The notes beneath the pieces were generated by a model. The model was given only the letters and a program-made list of their open reading frames with translations. It searched no databases and was not told the origin of the DNA. A stretch of DNA of 64,000 nt from Chrysoporthe austroafricana (Eukaryota; Ascomycota; Sordariomycetes; Diaporthales; Cryphonectriaceae), in contig JYIP02000009.1 of assembly GCA_001051155.2 (NCBI GenBank), forward strand, positions 992,001 through 1,056,000. The letters are read 5' to 3'. Every line of letters starts with the position of its first letter. The stretch's first letter is position 1. Made by a program: the position numbers and the translations under genes. Positions 34,682 to 47,870 of the stretch are shown piece after piece.

Positions 34682-36905
34682 TAATATTTAAAAACTTTAT
34701 TTCTTTAAATATATTTAGCTAAATAAAAAAAGGTTTATTTGGAATATAATAAAATAAAGCATTCTTAGCTTTTAAAGCTATTTTAAGGTTATAAAAACTA
34801 TTAATTTCGTTTAATATTAAATTGAAAATAGCTTGCGTAATATAATTTCGCTATTTTATACTTAAAAATAAATAATTCGATTAATAAATTTTATTTAATA
34901 TCCTAATTTTTTTTTTCTAAAATAAATTAATTTTATAGCTATATTTAAGAATTAAGTAATATAAATATCTTATAAATCCAATAAACTTTTCCAATTGCTA
35001 AAATATTTTAAAGAATTCCAAATTGCGAATAGCTTATATCCGGTATTCCATATTGGAAATTCCGAATCCGTTTACTTTAAATCTTAAAATTTGGACTAAA
35101 AGATATTCAAAAAACGATTTAAATTTAGCTAATAAAATATTTTTATATAAAAATAACAAAAAAATAATTTATAAATATTATAAATAATCTTATTTTATAA
35201 TTAAATAAATAATAATATTATTTATAAAAGCGGAAATAAACTTATAATATAGTTATAAAAATTAATTTATAAAATACTAAATATCGGATAATGAATTTCG
35301 AAATTTTATAAATAAAACTTTTATTCTTTCTTAATTATAATAATTAATAATAATAAATCGGTTTTTATAATCTGGATATATTAGGAATTAATAGAAAAAT
35401 TGCTATATATTTATTATTATAATATATATTTTTCTTCTTAATTATTTAATAATTTTCTATTATAATAATAAAAAGTAAATATCGGGAATTAAAATTTTAT
35501 TCAAAATATATAAATCAATTATTATATATCTTTTTTTCTAATTATTTATATTTTTTCAAATTATAAAAATTAATAAACCGAATAATATTATATTTATAAT
35601 TTATTTAATTCGATTTTGCTAATATAATTTATTTAAAATTTCGTTAATTATTTCCTGATTTTTCTTATTTGAATAATATAGCTTTTGTCTTATTTTCTAA
35701 TTTTATTATTTTTCGATCAAATTAATCTTTATTTATCGATCGATTAATATATTAATAAGATTTATATTTTTAAAAATTCTAATATATGCCCGTATTAATT
35801 CTATAATTTTATAGAGAAATTCCGGTAAATGCTTATAAATATATATACCGAAATCAATTTCCGATTCTTTAATAATTTCATTTTTTCAAATTTCTAATTT
35901 ATTACTATTTTCGAAATAATCTCTTATTTCGGGAATTTCTATATCCGGATATCGGTACTTTTCTAGCTATTTTCTAATTATTTTTGCAATTTGTTAGAAA
36001 ATATATTTAATAAATAATAATTAATCTGAATTCAGTTTTCCTAAAAGCTATAACCCGTTTTTAATTCGTTAAAAGAAATATTATTGCGCAATATAATAAT
36101 AATTATTATAATTCGCTAGTAAGATTATATAATTTGTTTAGAATAATTCGATTATTTTTAGAAATTAGTTTTTCTAAATTTTTAAAAAGATTATTATTTA
36201 ATTTATTATTAAAATTTCTTTAATTTAATAGTTTATTAAGCAATTCATTTACCTTTTCTATTTTAGCTTAAATAAAAAAATTATATTTTTGGGATTCGCT
36301 TAATATTAATAAGAACTAGCTTATAAAATTTAAGCAGCATTATTATAATAATTGCAGCTTTTGCTTATTAGAATTGTATTAATATTTAGGCAAATATTTC
36401 CATTTTCGCTATAGTATTATTAAAATAATTAAATCGTATAAATAATTTTGAATTCAGAATATCCAATTCGTAAAGAATATTATATTTCTATTTTAATAAG
36501 ATATTTGCTTTTAATCGATCCAATACCCAAATTCCTATTCGAGTACGAAATATAATTAAATAGCTATGCTTATTATTTTGAAAATATAAATCGAATTCAG
36601 CTTAGCCTTTTGCTAGCAACTGGCTTATATTTCTGAATTTGGCTTTTATATTTTAATTTACTTTCGCTTTGAGAAAATACATTAGCAATTCTTTAGCAAT
36701 AGCATAATAATTAGCGCTTATATTAATATAGATTTTTATATCCGGCTTATTCGAATATATTTTAGCTATAGCTTTTATATATATATAGCTGCTGCTATAA
36801 TAAGGCTTAATTATAAGTATAAGAATATTATATTTCAAGATTTCTCTTTTCTATATATCGATTTTAAGAAAATTTTATAGTTAATTAAATAGTTATATAA
36901 AATAT
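34682..36905 (-). pseudogene. pol: F1 gag end, protease and RT part of K (inverted)
   Basis: Minus-strand continuation of K. Gag end at 36842-36905, protease in the open stretch 36653-36838 (Ile-Asn-Ile-Ser-Ala, where the family has Asp-Thr-Gly-Ala-Ser), RT with its active-site region near 35215-35230, stopping in RT at 34682. The partner half of RT/RNase H lies at 46682 on the plus strand. Its orientation is opposite to the rest of K because it is inside the proposed inversion. Confidence 0.8.
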
Positions 36906-37113
36906 TAATAGCAAAATCTATAAACGTAATGAATTTATAATAGATTCGCTTAGTAAATCTATAGTAAATCCTTTAATAAATATATAATAAATTTATTAAG
37001 TAAATGCCATACCTTTATTAAAAAGCCTATATAATACCTTAATAAGCTTTTAGCATAATTTACTTTTTTAAGAAAACTATACTTTATAATATATTTCAGT
37101 ACGTATATTATCA
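36906..37113 (+). repeat. F1 LTR L5 (5' LTR of M)
   Basis: 208 bp, TAATAGCAAAATC ... ATATTATCA, with AATAT on its left at 36901-36905. Pairs with L4 as explained there. Confidence 0.9.
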
Positions 37114-37115
37114 AT

Positions 37116-37127
37116 TAGTAGCTACGC
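37116..37127 (+). promoter_or_regulatory. decayed primer-binding site (M)
   Basis: TAGTAGCTACGC two bases inside the LTR, identical to K. Confidence 0.5.
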
Positions 37128-37394
37128 TTTATACGCTTTTGCTGCGTAATCGGGTTTCGATTATCGGCTTTGTAAAGCAATAGCTCTTATAGAAATATCG
37201 GTCTTATAGGATAACGGCTTTTATAAAAATATCGGCTTTATAAAGTATCAGTTCCTATAAGAATATCGGTTTTATAAGATATCGGCTTTTGTAAAGGTAG
37301 CATTCTTGTAAAAGATATTACAATTATTTATCGACAATTTATTGCTAATTCACTATAATAATTACTAGCAATAACGTTTTATTACCGCAGCTTA
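37128..37394 (+). repeat. F1 5' UTR tandem array (M)
   Basis: Array of 16-18 bp units at about 37165-37325 (for example AATATCGGTTTTATAAGATA), then leader to gag. Confidence 0.8.
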
Positions 37395-40150
37395 TCGATT
37401 ATATCGAAATCAAGTATCCCGTTTAAATATATAAGTTTATATAAGCTTTGAACGATCCTGAGAAGAAAGATTAAATTATATCGGATATTAAAATCTTTCT
37501 CGAAATCGCATATGCTTTTGTCGATTGGAAATTTTTGGCCGATCGATACGAAAAAGTAAAGCAAAATCCTAGAAAAGCCAATACACTTTTGCAGAAAGTA
37601 AAGGCATAAATAGTTAAGCAAGGATAGCTTTTACTGCTTAAGCGCTGGATTCAAGAAAGAAGAAAATCGAATTTCGATAAAAATTTATCCCAATAAATAA
37701 GAGAAAATAATATATTCTGAGAAGATTTTTCCAGATATTGCAAATTTCGATAGCTTGCCGAAACGATAATGGAAAAGGAATGATAATAAATGCTTATAGA
37801 AATAAACGAGAGCGAAAATACTTTTCGATTTAATAACCCGGAAAATCTATTAGAAAAATTAGCTTAATAATAATTTATCGAAAATCGAAAGCATTATATA
37901 TTTGAATATATTAATATTAATAGCGGAATTAAATATATTTATTTATTATAATATTCGACCGAAAATTCAAATTTTAAATTTACTAATAAATTCGGGAATT
38001 CTTTAGCTATAATAAGAAAAATAGATAAAAGCAAAAGAAAATAATTAATTCTAAGAAATAAATGCATTTTTTCTTCTTTAACGGGAATCCAGAATCGGAA
38101 TATTTCTAAATAAAATTTTATTATAACTATTTCGGCTAATCTTATAAATTTTATAGCAAAAAGCATATTAATACCCTAATCGGGTTTATCGGACTATTCG
38201 TAGCTTTTCGGGAAAGAAAATTATAAGAAAAAAAGATTAGATAAAGGAAAATCGGATAATTTTATTATTATTTTTCAGAAATACTCGACCCTTTCCCCTT
38301 TAATTATTAGCCTATTAGATTAATTTCTATAACGATCTGAAATGAAAGCAATTTATTAAAATAGTTTTATTTCGGAAAAAGTAGCATATATTAAGTTTAA
38401 GAAAATATTCCGATTGCAATAAGCTTTTAATATGCAAGCATTTTAATCGGAACTTATTAAGGAACCTTTTCCCGTTTTAGCTGCAAAATATTATACTAGC
38501 GATAAATATTGCTTTACCAGACTAGCATTTCCTGATATTAAGGAATATATCCGGCAAATATTTATATTAGGAATAAGAAGTTAATTAAATTAAAGATTAT
38601 TTTCGGGTTCCGAATTAGATATTGAAATTAATTTTGATTTCCAAAAAGAATTAATCGGTAAGCCAGATAGATTATTAGATCTATCGGATTCTAGCAATAA
38701 TAAGAGCAATAAATCTCGAAATTTATTATTTAACTATAAGCGATTTAAAGATTTCCGAATATATCGATTTAATTTATTTAAACTTATAGCATTGCCCGTT
38801 AATATTAATAAAGAATTTAAAGATATAATTATAAAGCAATTCCGACTTTATAAGAATTAAAATAATTATGCTAATTTAATAATTATATTTATTATAAATA
38901 ATAAAATTATTATTTAGAAAAATTTTCAAGCTTTTATAAACCGATATAAAATATATATAATTAGAAATATAAAATGCATTAAATATCTTAATTTCCATTT
39001 ATTTGCTTGCTTAATTAAAATAATATATATTTAATTCTATTTTATATTATTTTTCCAAAAATATAAGAATTTTATTTTGCATAAGCATAACTAGAATTAA
39101 TAGAAGAAATAATTAAAAAGAGATTTCTTTATAATACGGAAAATTATAGAAAATTTGCTAAATACTTAATAATATTCCAAGAAAAATATATAAAATAACC
39201 GTAATATTCTGGAATTTATTTATTATATTTATCGATTTATTAAGCTAACCGAATACCCAAATTCGTATTTAATTAGAAATATTTGGGATCGGATTAATAA
39301 AAAATTAATAGCTAGATATTTCGATAAATCTGGTCGAAATAAAGATATAAAGGATTTCGAAAAACGTTTTAAAGCGAAATAAGAAATATAGCATATTTTC
39401 GAATCAAATTGCGTAATAAGACTATTTCGTAAACCCGCATAACCGGTACAGAAAATTATGCAATCGGCTGCTAATCTTCCCAATATTAATATTTACTTCT
39501 TAGCTAATATATTCCCAAAACGCTTTAAAAGATTTAGGCTTTAAGAACTTAAATATTTATCTTGCCCGATAAGGATATTTAATTAGCCAAATTAATCTAA
39601 AGGTATTGAATATATTCCGGAATACGAATTCCGAAAGCTTTTATTAGAATAATAGCGAAAGCTAATAAATATTCGGAACTAATTATAAGAATAAATAGCC
39701 AGATAATAAAACATTTCTAATACAGTTAAGAAAATATTAATTAATATTATGGATAATAGCAAAAGTTTAATTTCAAAAAACCGAAATTTCTAATTACGTT
39801 TTTATTATCGATTCGTACGAAAAGATATTAAAAAACGTTTTATCCAATTAACTTTAATAAATTTCAATATCGATAACGGAAAATTGCAATATAATCCAGA
39901 TAAAGAAGATAAGCTAGCTCGAAAAGGCTATTTCCCTATAAACGATAATCTATTTATAGCGAATAGCAATAAATAAAATAAAAAGACCGAAAACGGCAAA
40001 AACTTATAGAAATAAGAGGATAAGTTAGAAGAATAAGCTAATAAGAAAAATATAATAATCGAAAACGATATCTAGATTTTTCGAGCCGAAAAAATAAAAT
40101 TATTAATAAACGAAAGCATATTCTATATTAAGTATTCTATATAATTATCC
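37395..40150 (+). pseudogene. gag: F1 gag relic (M)
   Basis: Full-length gag region matching B and N, with stops. The carboxy-terminal block with Arg-Phe-Val-Arg-Lys-Asp lies near 39810-39830. The minus-strand open frames at 37382-37621, 37939-38166 and 39229-39483 run antisense and are shadows; similar antisense frames recur in other copies because the frames are conserved. Confidence 0.65.
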
Positions 40151-43100
40151 AGTTAGCTATAGAATTTTCCTAAAATCGATATATAGAAAAGAGAAATCTT
40201 GAAATATAATATTCTTATACTTATAGTTAAGCCTTATTAGAGCAGCAGCTATATATATATAAAAGCTGCAGCTAGAATATACCCGAATAAGCCGGATATA
40301 AAAATCTATATTAATATAAGCATTAATTATTATACTATTGCTAAAGAATTGCTAGTATAATTCTTTAAAGCGAAAATAGATTAAAACGTAAAAGTTAAGC
40401 TTAAAAGCGTAAGCCAATCGCTAATAAAATATTAAGCTAAATTCGACTTATATTTCCAAAGCAATAAATACGGCTATTCAATTATATTTCGTATCCGAAT
40501 AAAAGCTTAAGTATTAAATCGATTAAAAGCAAGTATCTTATTAAGATAGGAATATAATATTCCTTACGAACTAAATATTCTAAATTTAGAATTGTTTATA
40601 CAATTTGATTATTTTAATAGTATTATAGCGAAAGTAAAAATATTTACCCGAATATTAATACGATTCTAATAAGCAAAGGCTACGATTATTATAATAATGC
40701 TATTTAGATCTTATAAGCTAGTCCTTATTAATATTAAACGAATTCTAAAAATATAATTTTTTTATTCAAACTGAAATAAAAAGAATAAATAAATTGCTTA
40801 ATAAGCTATTAGATTAAAGAAATTCTAATAATAAACTAAGTAATAACCTTTTTAAAAATCTAGAAAAACTAATTTTTAAAAATAATCGAATTATTCTAAA
40901 TAAATTATATAATTTTGCTAGCGAATTACGATAATTATTATTATATCGCGCAATAATATTTCTTTTAATAAACTTAAAATAAATTATAATTTTCAAAAAA
41001 ATTGAATTTAAATTAATTATTATTTATTAAGCATATTTTCTAATAAATTGCAGAAATTACGGGAAAATAGCTAGAAAAGTATTAATTTTCGGATATAGAA
41101 ATTCCCGAAATAAAAAACTATTTCGAAAATAGTAATAAATTGGAAATTCGAAAAAATAAAGCTATTAAAGAATCGGAAATTGATTTCGGTATATATATTT
41201 GCAAGCATTTACCGGAATTTCTCTATAAAATTATAGAATTAATATAAGCATATACTAGAATTTTCAAAAATATAAATTCCGTTAATATATTAATCGATTA
41301 ATAAATAAAGGTCGATTTAATTGAAAAATAGCAGAATTAGAAAATAAAATAAAAGCTATATTATTCAAATAAAGAAAATTAGAAAATAATTAACGAAATT
41401 TTAAATAAATTATATTAGCAAAATCGAATTAAATAAATTATAAATGCAATACTATTCGGTTTACTAATTTTTATAATTTGGAAAAATATAAATAGCTAAA
41501 AAAAAAAATATATAATAATTGATTTATGCATTTTAAATAAAATTTTAATTTCCGATATTTACTTTTTGCTATTATAATAAGAAATTATTAAATAGCTAAG
41601 AAGAAAAATATATATTATAATAATAAATATATAGCAATTTTTCTATTAATTCTTAATATATCTAGATTATAAAGACCGATTTATTATTATTAATTATTGC
41701 AATTAAGAAAAAATAAAAATTTTATTTATAAAATTTCGAAATTTATTATTCTATATTTAGCATTTTATAAATCAATTCTTATAATTATATTATAAGTTTA
41801 TTTCTATTTTTATAAATAATATTATTATTTATTTAATTATAAAATAAAATTATTTGTAATATTTATAAATTATTTTTTCGCTATTTTTATGCAAAAATAT
41901 TTTATTAGCTAAACTCAAATCGTTTTTTGGATATCTTTTAGTTCAGATCTTAAGATTTAAAATAAACGGATTCGGAATTTCTAATACGGAATACCGGATA
42001 CAAGCCATTCGTAACTTGAAATTCCCCAAAATATTCTAGTAACTGAAAAGATTTATTAGATTTACAAAATACTTATGCTATTTAACTTTTAAATATAATT
42101 ATAAAGTTAATTTATTTTAGAAAAAGAAAATTAAGATATTAAGTAAAACTTATTAATCGAATTATTTACTTTTAAATATAAAATAGCGAAATTATATTAT
42201 ATAAGCTATTTTTAATTTAATATTAAACGAATTTAATAATTTTTATAATTTCAAAATAGCTTTGAAAGCTAAGAATGCTTTATTTCATTATATTCTAGAT
42301 AAACCTCTTTTTATTTAATTAAATGCATTTAAGGAAATAAGGTTTTCAAATATTATTTTCCAATTAGCAAACGATTATATATAGAACGGAATATCGCTAA
42401 TAGCAAATATAGCTATATAATCAATTCTTTATTTAAATAAAACGATTAATAAAGCAAAACGAAAATATTAGCTTATAAAGCTAGAAATAGCTTATTTAAT
42501 ATAGCTAATATAAAAATTGCAAATAATAATAAAATCGAATCGAATTAAGCTAATTTATATCTTTACCGATTATATAGCAATAATTAGCATTATCTATTCG
42601 TTATCTATAAATATAGTAAATAAGATTAAGGCAAATATATAGCTAATTCTTATTTCAGAATATTTAAGCCAATTCGATTTGAAAGCATATTATATACCGG
42701 GAAAATCGATTATTTTCGCAAATGCTATATCAAAATTACTATTTATTCAAAAGTTTATCGATAATAAAAGCATTCTAAACAAAATATAAGAAAACGAACT
42801 TATCCAAGTTTTCAATAAAATATTTATAAATAGCGAAATGAAAAAGCATATTAAAAAAGAATACGAAAAATACCCTTTATAGTCCAAAATAATTGAATAA
42901 TTAAAAAACCCAAACAAAATTGCTTAATTATTTTTTATATTAGATTATAATAGCTTATTATTTTTGAAAGATTATTATAGGAAATAACGATTATATATTT
43001 CGAATAAAATAATATTGGATTTTATTAAAGAAACTTATAATAGAAAATACTATTTTAATATAAATTGCATATAATACGATTTAATAAATCGATTTATTAT

Positions 43101-44590
43101 TAAATATTGCTATATTAAAATACGCAATTATATATTGATATATCGAGCTTGCAATAAAAATAAAAATAATTTATAATAACCTTTAAAGAAAATATAGCTT
43201 ATATTATCTCTATTAATTCCATTTTATATTATTATTATAGACTTTATTATAAAACTATTAATAGTATTATTTATAAATATTATATAAGCTTTGGCTAAAA
43301 TGCTATTTCTGGATGCATTTCTTACGATTACGGATAAATATTTCAAAATTACAATTATTATATTAAGCAATATAATATATATTATAGCAGATTAAGCAAC
43401 CTTTATTTTACGGATACTTTATATTATTAGCTAAAGAATATTTAAGAAAATTATTTCAGATAGAGATTCGAAATTCCTATTAGAATTCTAGAAATATTTA
43501 TAAGAAGCTATCGGAACGAAATTTGCTTACTTTACTGCCTTGCATTCGCAAACGGATAGGCAATTTGAAATAAAAAACCGAATAATTAAAATAGCAATTT
43601 AATATTTCATAATTGCTTATTCTGATATAAAATAAACCGAAATAATACTAGCATTATAGTTTAATCTAAATAATGCGTATAATCGAGCTATAAAATATTT
43701 AGCTAGCCAAATATTATTCGAATTTAATTTATTATCGGGCTAGTAAATAAGAAATATAATATTTTTAATAAAAGAAATCTTTTAGGAAAAAGCTTAATTT
43801 TTTATTGCTAAAGCGCAAATAATAGCCAAATTGCAATATAATAAGCATTATTGCCAGATAATTTTCGAATTAAATAATTAAATATATATTTGCTTGGGTT
43901 ACGGGTATTTATTGCTAAGTAACTTATTTCTGAAATTTTTATAATAAAGAATAAAACTTTTCTAAATTATTCGAAAAATAGAAAACTTAGTATATAAATT
44001 GAAATTAGTTCCTTATATAAATATCTATTTAATAATTTCAATAATACAATTAAAGCTTATAAACTTTTTTAAAATAAACCCTTATAGATATAATTCTATA
44101 TATTAAGACTTAATAAATATATTAAAAGATCCGGATATCGAGAAATACTGGGAAAATTACCGATATTACGAATTAGAAAGGATAATTAGCCGCTATAAGC
44201 GAAAATATAAATATAATCCGCGCAAAATTGAATATTTAGTAAAATAGATAAATTATTCTAGTTATTACAATATATAAATACCCCGTAATGCTTTAAATGC
44301 AGACGAAATAATATATAATTTCGAACGGAAATGCGAAGCTATAGCCGAATTGCAAGAAAGAGCAAAGCGAAAGCGGCTATTAGCGAAAGAAATCCTTAAA
44401 CTAAGAAATATTATTATAATTGCTTTACGAAAACGAAACAAGCCAAAATGCGACTTATGAACAGAAAGTATACTGGAATAAATTAATCTATTTATTCCAA
44501 AAAATCGAAAGAACTTGCAATGCAATAAGCGCGCATTAAAGTAAAAGCGATTGCTAAATAAAGCAAATAAATTTCTAGCGAATGCAAAAA
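40151..44590 (+). pseudogene. pol: F1 pol relic (M)
   Basis: Protease Ile-Asn-Ile-Ser near 40310-40325, RT at about 41400-42300, RNase H end Pro-Gly-Lys-Ser near 42697, integrase with its amino-terminal part (42960-43140) present unlike B, core Ile-Thr-Asp-Lys near 43325, Gln-Thr-Asp-Arg-Gln-Phe-Glu near 43549-43570, then chromodomain. Stops throughout. Confidence 0.75.
44145..44335 (+). pseudogene. chromodomain of F1 integrase (M)
   Basis: Tyr-Arg-Tyr-Tyr-Glu-Leu-Glu-Arg-Ile-Ile, then Lys-Ile-Glu-Tyr-Leu-Val-Lys, with a TAG stop at the Trp codon. Matches copy B. The minus-strand open frame at 44265-44525 overlaps it and is a shadow. Confidence 0.7.
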
Positions 44591-44739
44591 GCTATTATTT
44601 CGTAAATTGCTAGTAAATTCATTTTATTTTCTTCTTCTTATTAGCGCGCTTATAATTACTATCCTTATTTATTTATTATAGCTAGCCGTATTGCTTTATC
44701 GTTATTACCTTTTATTATATTTTTGAATATTATTTTTGG

Positions 44740-46674
44740 GTATTAAGCTAGTATTATTATTAATTTCGCTTTATTCTATTAAATTTTTGTAAATTCGCAA
44801 AAACCGTATTAATAAAGCTATTAATATTATTAAAACTAAAACGCATTACGCGATTATTAAGTCGTATCTTTCCGTAAATGCTTTGCCGTAAAACCAAGAT
44901 TGATAAGAAATAGTACGTTTAGCTATATTTAACTTTTATGCAATACTATATTCTATATTTTAAGAAGAATTTTCCAAAGTTTGCCGAAAAAACAAGATTA
45001 TATAGTATGCCAAATATATTTATAAGATATCGCTCAAAAACCGCCTTTCCCTGGAAAAATATCGGTAAGCTATATATTTATATAATAGCGAAAGCCATTT
45101 CTACTATAATATTTACGTAATAAAGAATTATTTAAGCGATTTCTTTTGCTGCTAAAAAGCTTATATAGTAGCTTTTTATTAAGCGCTAATTAGTAAGAAT
45201 TATACTGATATAGTAAACTAAGAAATCGAATATAATATTTATATCCTTAATACCGAGCTAAATAGCAATAATATTAATCGGCTATTAATTATTAAAGAAG
45301 CTTAAAAGCTTATTTTACGATACTTTATATTATTATAGATTAACCGTTCTAGCCCTATTTACGAAAGATAGGAATTTTATCCAAATATTCTTACTAATAC
45401 GAATACTATTACGAATAAGAATATAAATAACAGATTAACAGATAATTCTATTAAGGGAATATTGCTTGAATTCATTTCGAATTTATTTATTATTTATAAT
45501 CCTATTCTTGCTTTATATACTCTATTAATAGCTTATCGTATTCTATTTCCCATTATAATATCGAAAGACAATTGCTTATAAAATAAGCATAGCCGTTATA
45601 TTAAAAATAAAACTGGATAAATAACTTTAAGCAATCGTAATAACCTTACTAAAAGGGAAGTAAATACTATATGCTATATAGCCAATATAACAAAAATCGT
45701 TATAGTTTACGAATATAATCGTAATATAGCCCTTGCTGCTTAGAAGAAAATAGCCAAGAATATTAAGCTAATCTTAATTAAATTTAAAGTTCCCGAACTT
45801 ATTATACCAGTTATTAATTTAAGCTTATTTGCTATAATAGAACGAAATTTCATAACGCTAACTAAATGCTATCAAGTTATAAACGATATTATCGATTTAA
45901 TCGAAAATAACTTACCAAGCATAGCTAGCCTATTAGCTATATTAAGCAAGGCTTTTCGAGCTAATATTAATAGCACTCTGCCTTTACAGGTTACGCTTTG
46001 CGCTATCCCTGCTTTATCTATCAAATATAATTCCAAATCCAAAGCTATTAAGGCCGAAATCGCAATATATTACTGTATACTAGCCCTTTATATATTCAAA
46101 GAATATATATGCTATAATTTCATTTGGGAAAGCAATTTCGGTATTAATTATCTTTATATTACTAACGGTTTTGCTATTTATAATAATATTAAATTCGGTA
46201 TTATCGGAATTTATAATAATTATATCTAGTACTTTTTCTCTTTTATTATAAGAAAATATATATACGAATTCGTTACTTAATTCCGTAACCTCGATCCTAT
46301 TATCTTATTTAACTAGTCGGGCTTGTATTTTATTATAAATTAAATTTTCCGTTTCGAGTATAATTTCAAAGCTGTTAAGATCGTTTTTATTAAGGACGAT
46401 ATGGATTACGATTTTAATATTACTTTTCAGAAATAGGCTAACGAAAATAAGGATTATCTTAGCGCTATTCAGTCTTTATAATGCCAAAATCGCATAATAA
46501 GCCTCAAATCTTATATTTAAGCGTATAAGCTGGTCAAGACTTTGCAGCTTAATGTCTATAATTATACCGACTTTTGCGATTATATCGGAAAGGAAGAATT
46601 GTTTGCTATATTCTCTCGTAACCTATTAAACCTTGAAACTATTATTAAAGCCCGGGAGGTTATTCCCAACTAAT
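44740..46674 (+). pseudogene. F1 ORF2 relic (M)
   Basis: Same unrecognised second gene as in B, with the same blocks (Ile-Asn-Lys-Ala-Ile-Asn-Ile-Ile-Lys-Thr near 44810; Ser-Ile-Ala-Ser-Leu-Leu near 45918; Cys-Asp-Tyr-Ile-Gly-Lys near 46580). It ends at TAATAAATAT, and after 46681 the sequence switches to RT of K. The open frame at 44938-45120 is in another frame and is a shadow. Confidence 0.6.
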
Positions 46675-46681
46675 AAATATA

Positions 46682-47000
46682 TTTTCCAATTAGCAAATAA
46701 TTATATATAAAACAGAATATTGCTAATAGCAAATATAGCTATATAATTAATCCTTTATTTAAGCAAAATAATTAATAAAATAGAATAAAAATATTAGCTT
46801 ATAAAGCTAGAAATAGCTTATTTAATATAACTAATATAAAAATTGCAAATAATAATAAAATTAAACCAAGCTAAATTAATTTATATCTTTATTAATTATA
46901 TAGCAATAATTAATATTATTTATTTATTATTTATAAATATAATAAATAAGATTAAGGCAAATATGCAGTTAATTTTCGTTTCGAAATACTTAAGCCAATT
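46682..47000 (+). pseudogene. pol: F1 RT/RNase H part of K between breakpoint and N
   Basis: Starts at TTTTCCAATTAGC and matches copy B 8970-9280 and copy M 42355-42670. Cut at 47000 by element N inside the codons just before the Pro-Gly-Lys motif. Continues at 57638 after the CAATT target duplication. Confidence 0.8.
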
Positions 47001-47183
47001 TGATAATAAACGTACTGAAATATATTATAAAGCATAGTTCTTCCAAGAAAGTAAACTACGCTAAAGCCTATCAGGGCATTATATAGGCCCCCTGGTAAGG
47101 GTATAGCATCTACTTAATGAATTCATTACGTATTCATTAAGGGATTTACTATAGATTCACTTCGTCTATAGGTTTTGCTATTA
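47001..47183 (-). repeat. F1 LTR L6 (3' LTR of N)
   Basis: 183 bp instead of 207-208. About 25 bp are missing near 47155, where its partner L7 has the stretch between two GATT/ATTCAC-like words. Otherwise it matches L7. Confidence 0.9.
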
Positions 47184-47870
47184 ATTGCCGGCTCTTTATA
47201 ACCTTTGTTTATAAAGGAAGCTAACCGTTAGAGACGTTTTGGGTAGCGGTAGTACAATATAATAGGATTCTGGGTTATATAGCAAGGAAAAGCACGATAA
47301 TATTATTGGACAAAAGAAATTATATAAGAAATAATAATCGTTTTATAAAGCCAATTCGTATTAGAATCCTAATAAGTAAATGTGCCTATGCCGAGGACTT
47401 GAATAATAAATATGCTTATACCGGGAATTAAAAGAAAACCTGCTTATGCCAGGAGCTTAGAATTGATCCTTTACTATAATCGGTTTATACTTAGAGTAAA
47501 TAGATATATATAGTACTTATATATAATAAGGCTGGCCGATATCCAAATATATTTCAGTAATGCTTAATTGTATTTATTGCCGAAATATTTAGTATAGATA
47601 TAATTAAAAACTAAAATTGCTTATAAATATTAGTAGAAAATATAGCTTTTAGATAATAAAGTATTAAATAAGTATAATAGTAATAAATATAAAATAAAGT
47701 TACGATAGAATATATTAGCATATAGAGCTGATAGCTGCGTATAATCGTTATATAACGATATTATAATTAGTTTTCAATATAAATAGCTAAATTTATAAAT
47801 TATTAGAAGAAAGTAGCATTATATACTACTGATAATATTATATCGATAAATAATAGCTATATTTATTAAT
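47184..47870 (-). other. F1 3' UTR (N)
   Basis: Begins ATTGCCGGCTCTTTATAACC next to the LTR. Three to four imperfect units containing CTTATACCGGG or CCTATGCCGAGG lie at 47385-47465. No coding frame recognised. Confidence 0.65.

Larger units (their letters stand above)
34682..46681. other. proposed 12-kb inversion with reciprocal breakpoints
   Basis: Left junction, read in element sense on the minus strand: RT sequence ...AAATATTA joined to 3' UTR GCTATTATTTATCG. Right junction on the plus strand: ORF2 end ...AATAAATATA joined to RT sequence TTTTCCAATTAGC. Uninterrupted copies read AAATATTATTTTCC (RT, copy B near 8965) and AAATATAGCTATT (ORF2/3' UTR, copy B near 13140). The two junctions are exact swaps with no base lost. 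Flipping 34682-46681 restores both elements and both M flanks. Confidence 0.75.
36906..46681 (+). mobile_element. F1 element M, 5' part to ORF2 end (inverted)
   Basis: 5' LTR, leader, gag, pol and ORF2 of M; the 3' UTR and 3' LTR are at 26403-27176 plus 34603-34681. Sum of parts 10,629 bp, matching N (10,632 bp). M was inserted in gag of K on the strand opposite to K. It is now on the plus strand through the inversion. Confidence 0.75.

Noticed and set aside
44938..45120. 60-residue open frame starting Met-Gln-Tyr-Tyr
   Set aside because: It lies in a different frame from the ORF2 reading that is conserved among copies.
46990..47005. Independent insertion of a solo LTR at 47001
   Set aside because: The matching CAATT and remaining RNase H sequence occur at 57633, so 47001-57632 is one complete element.
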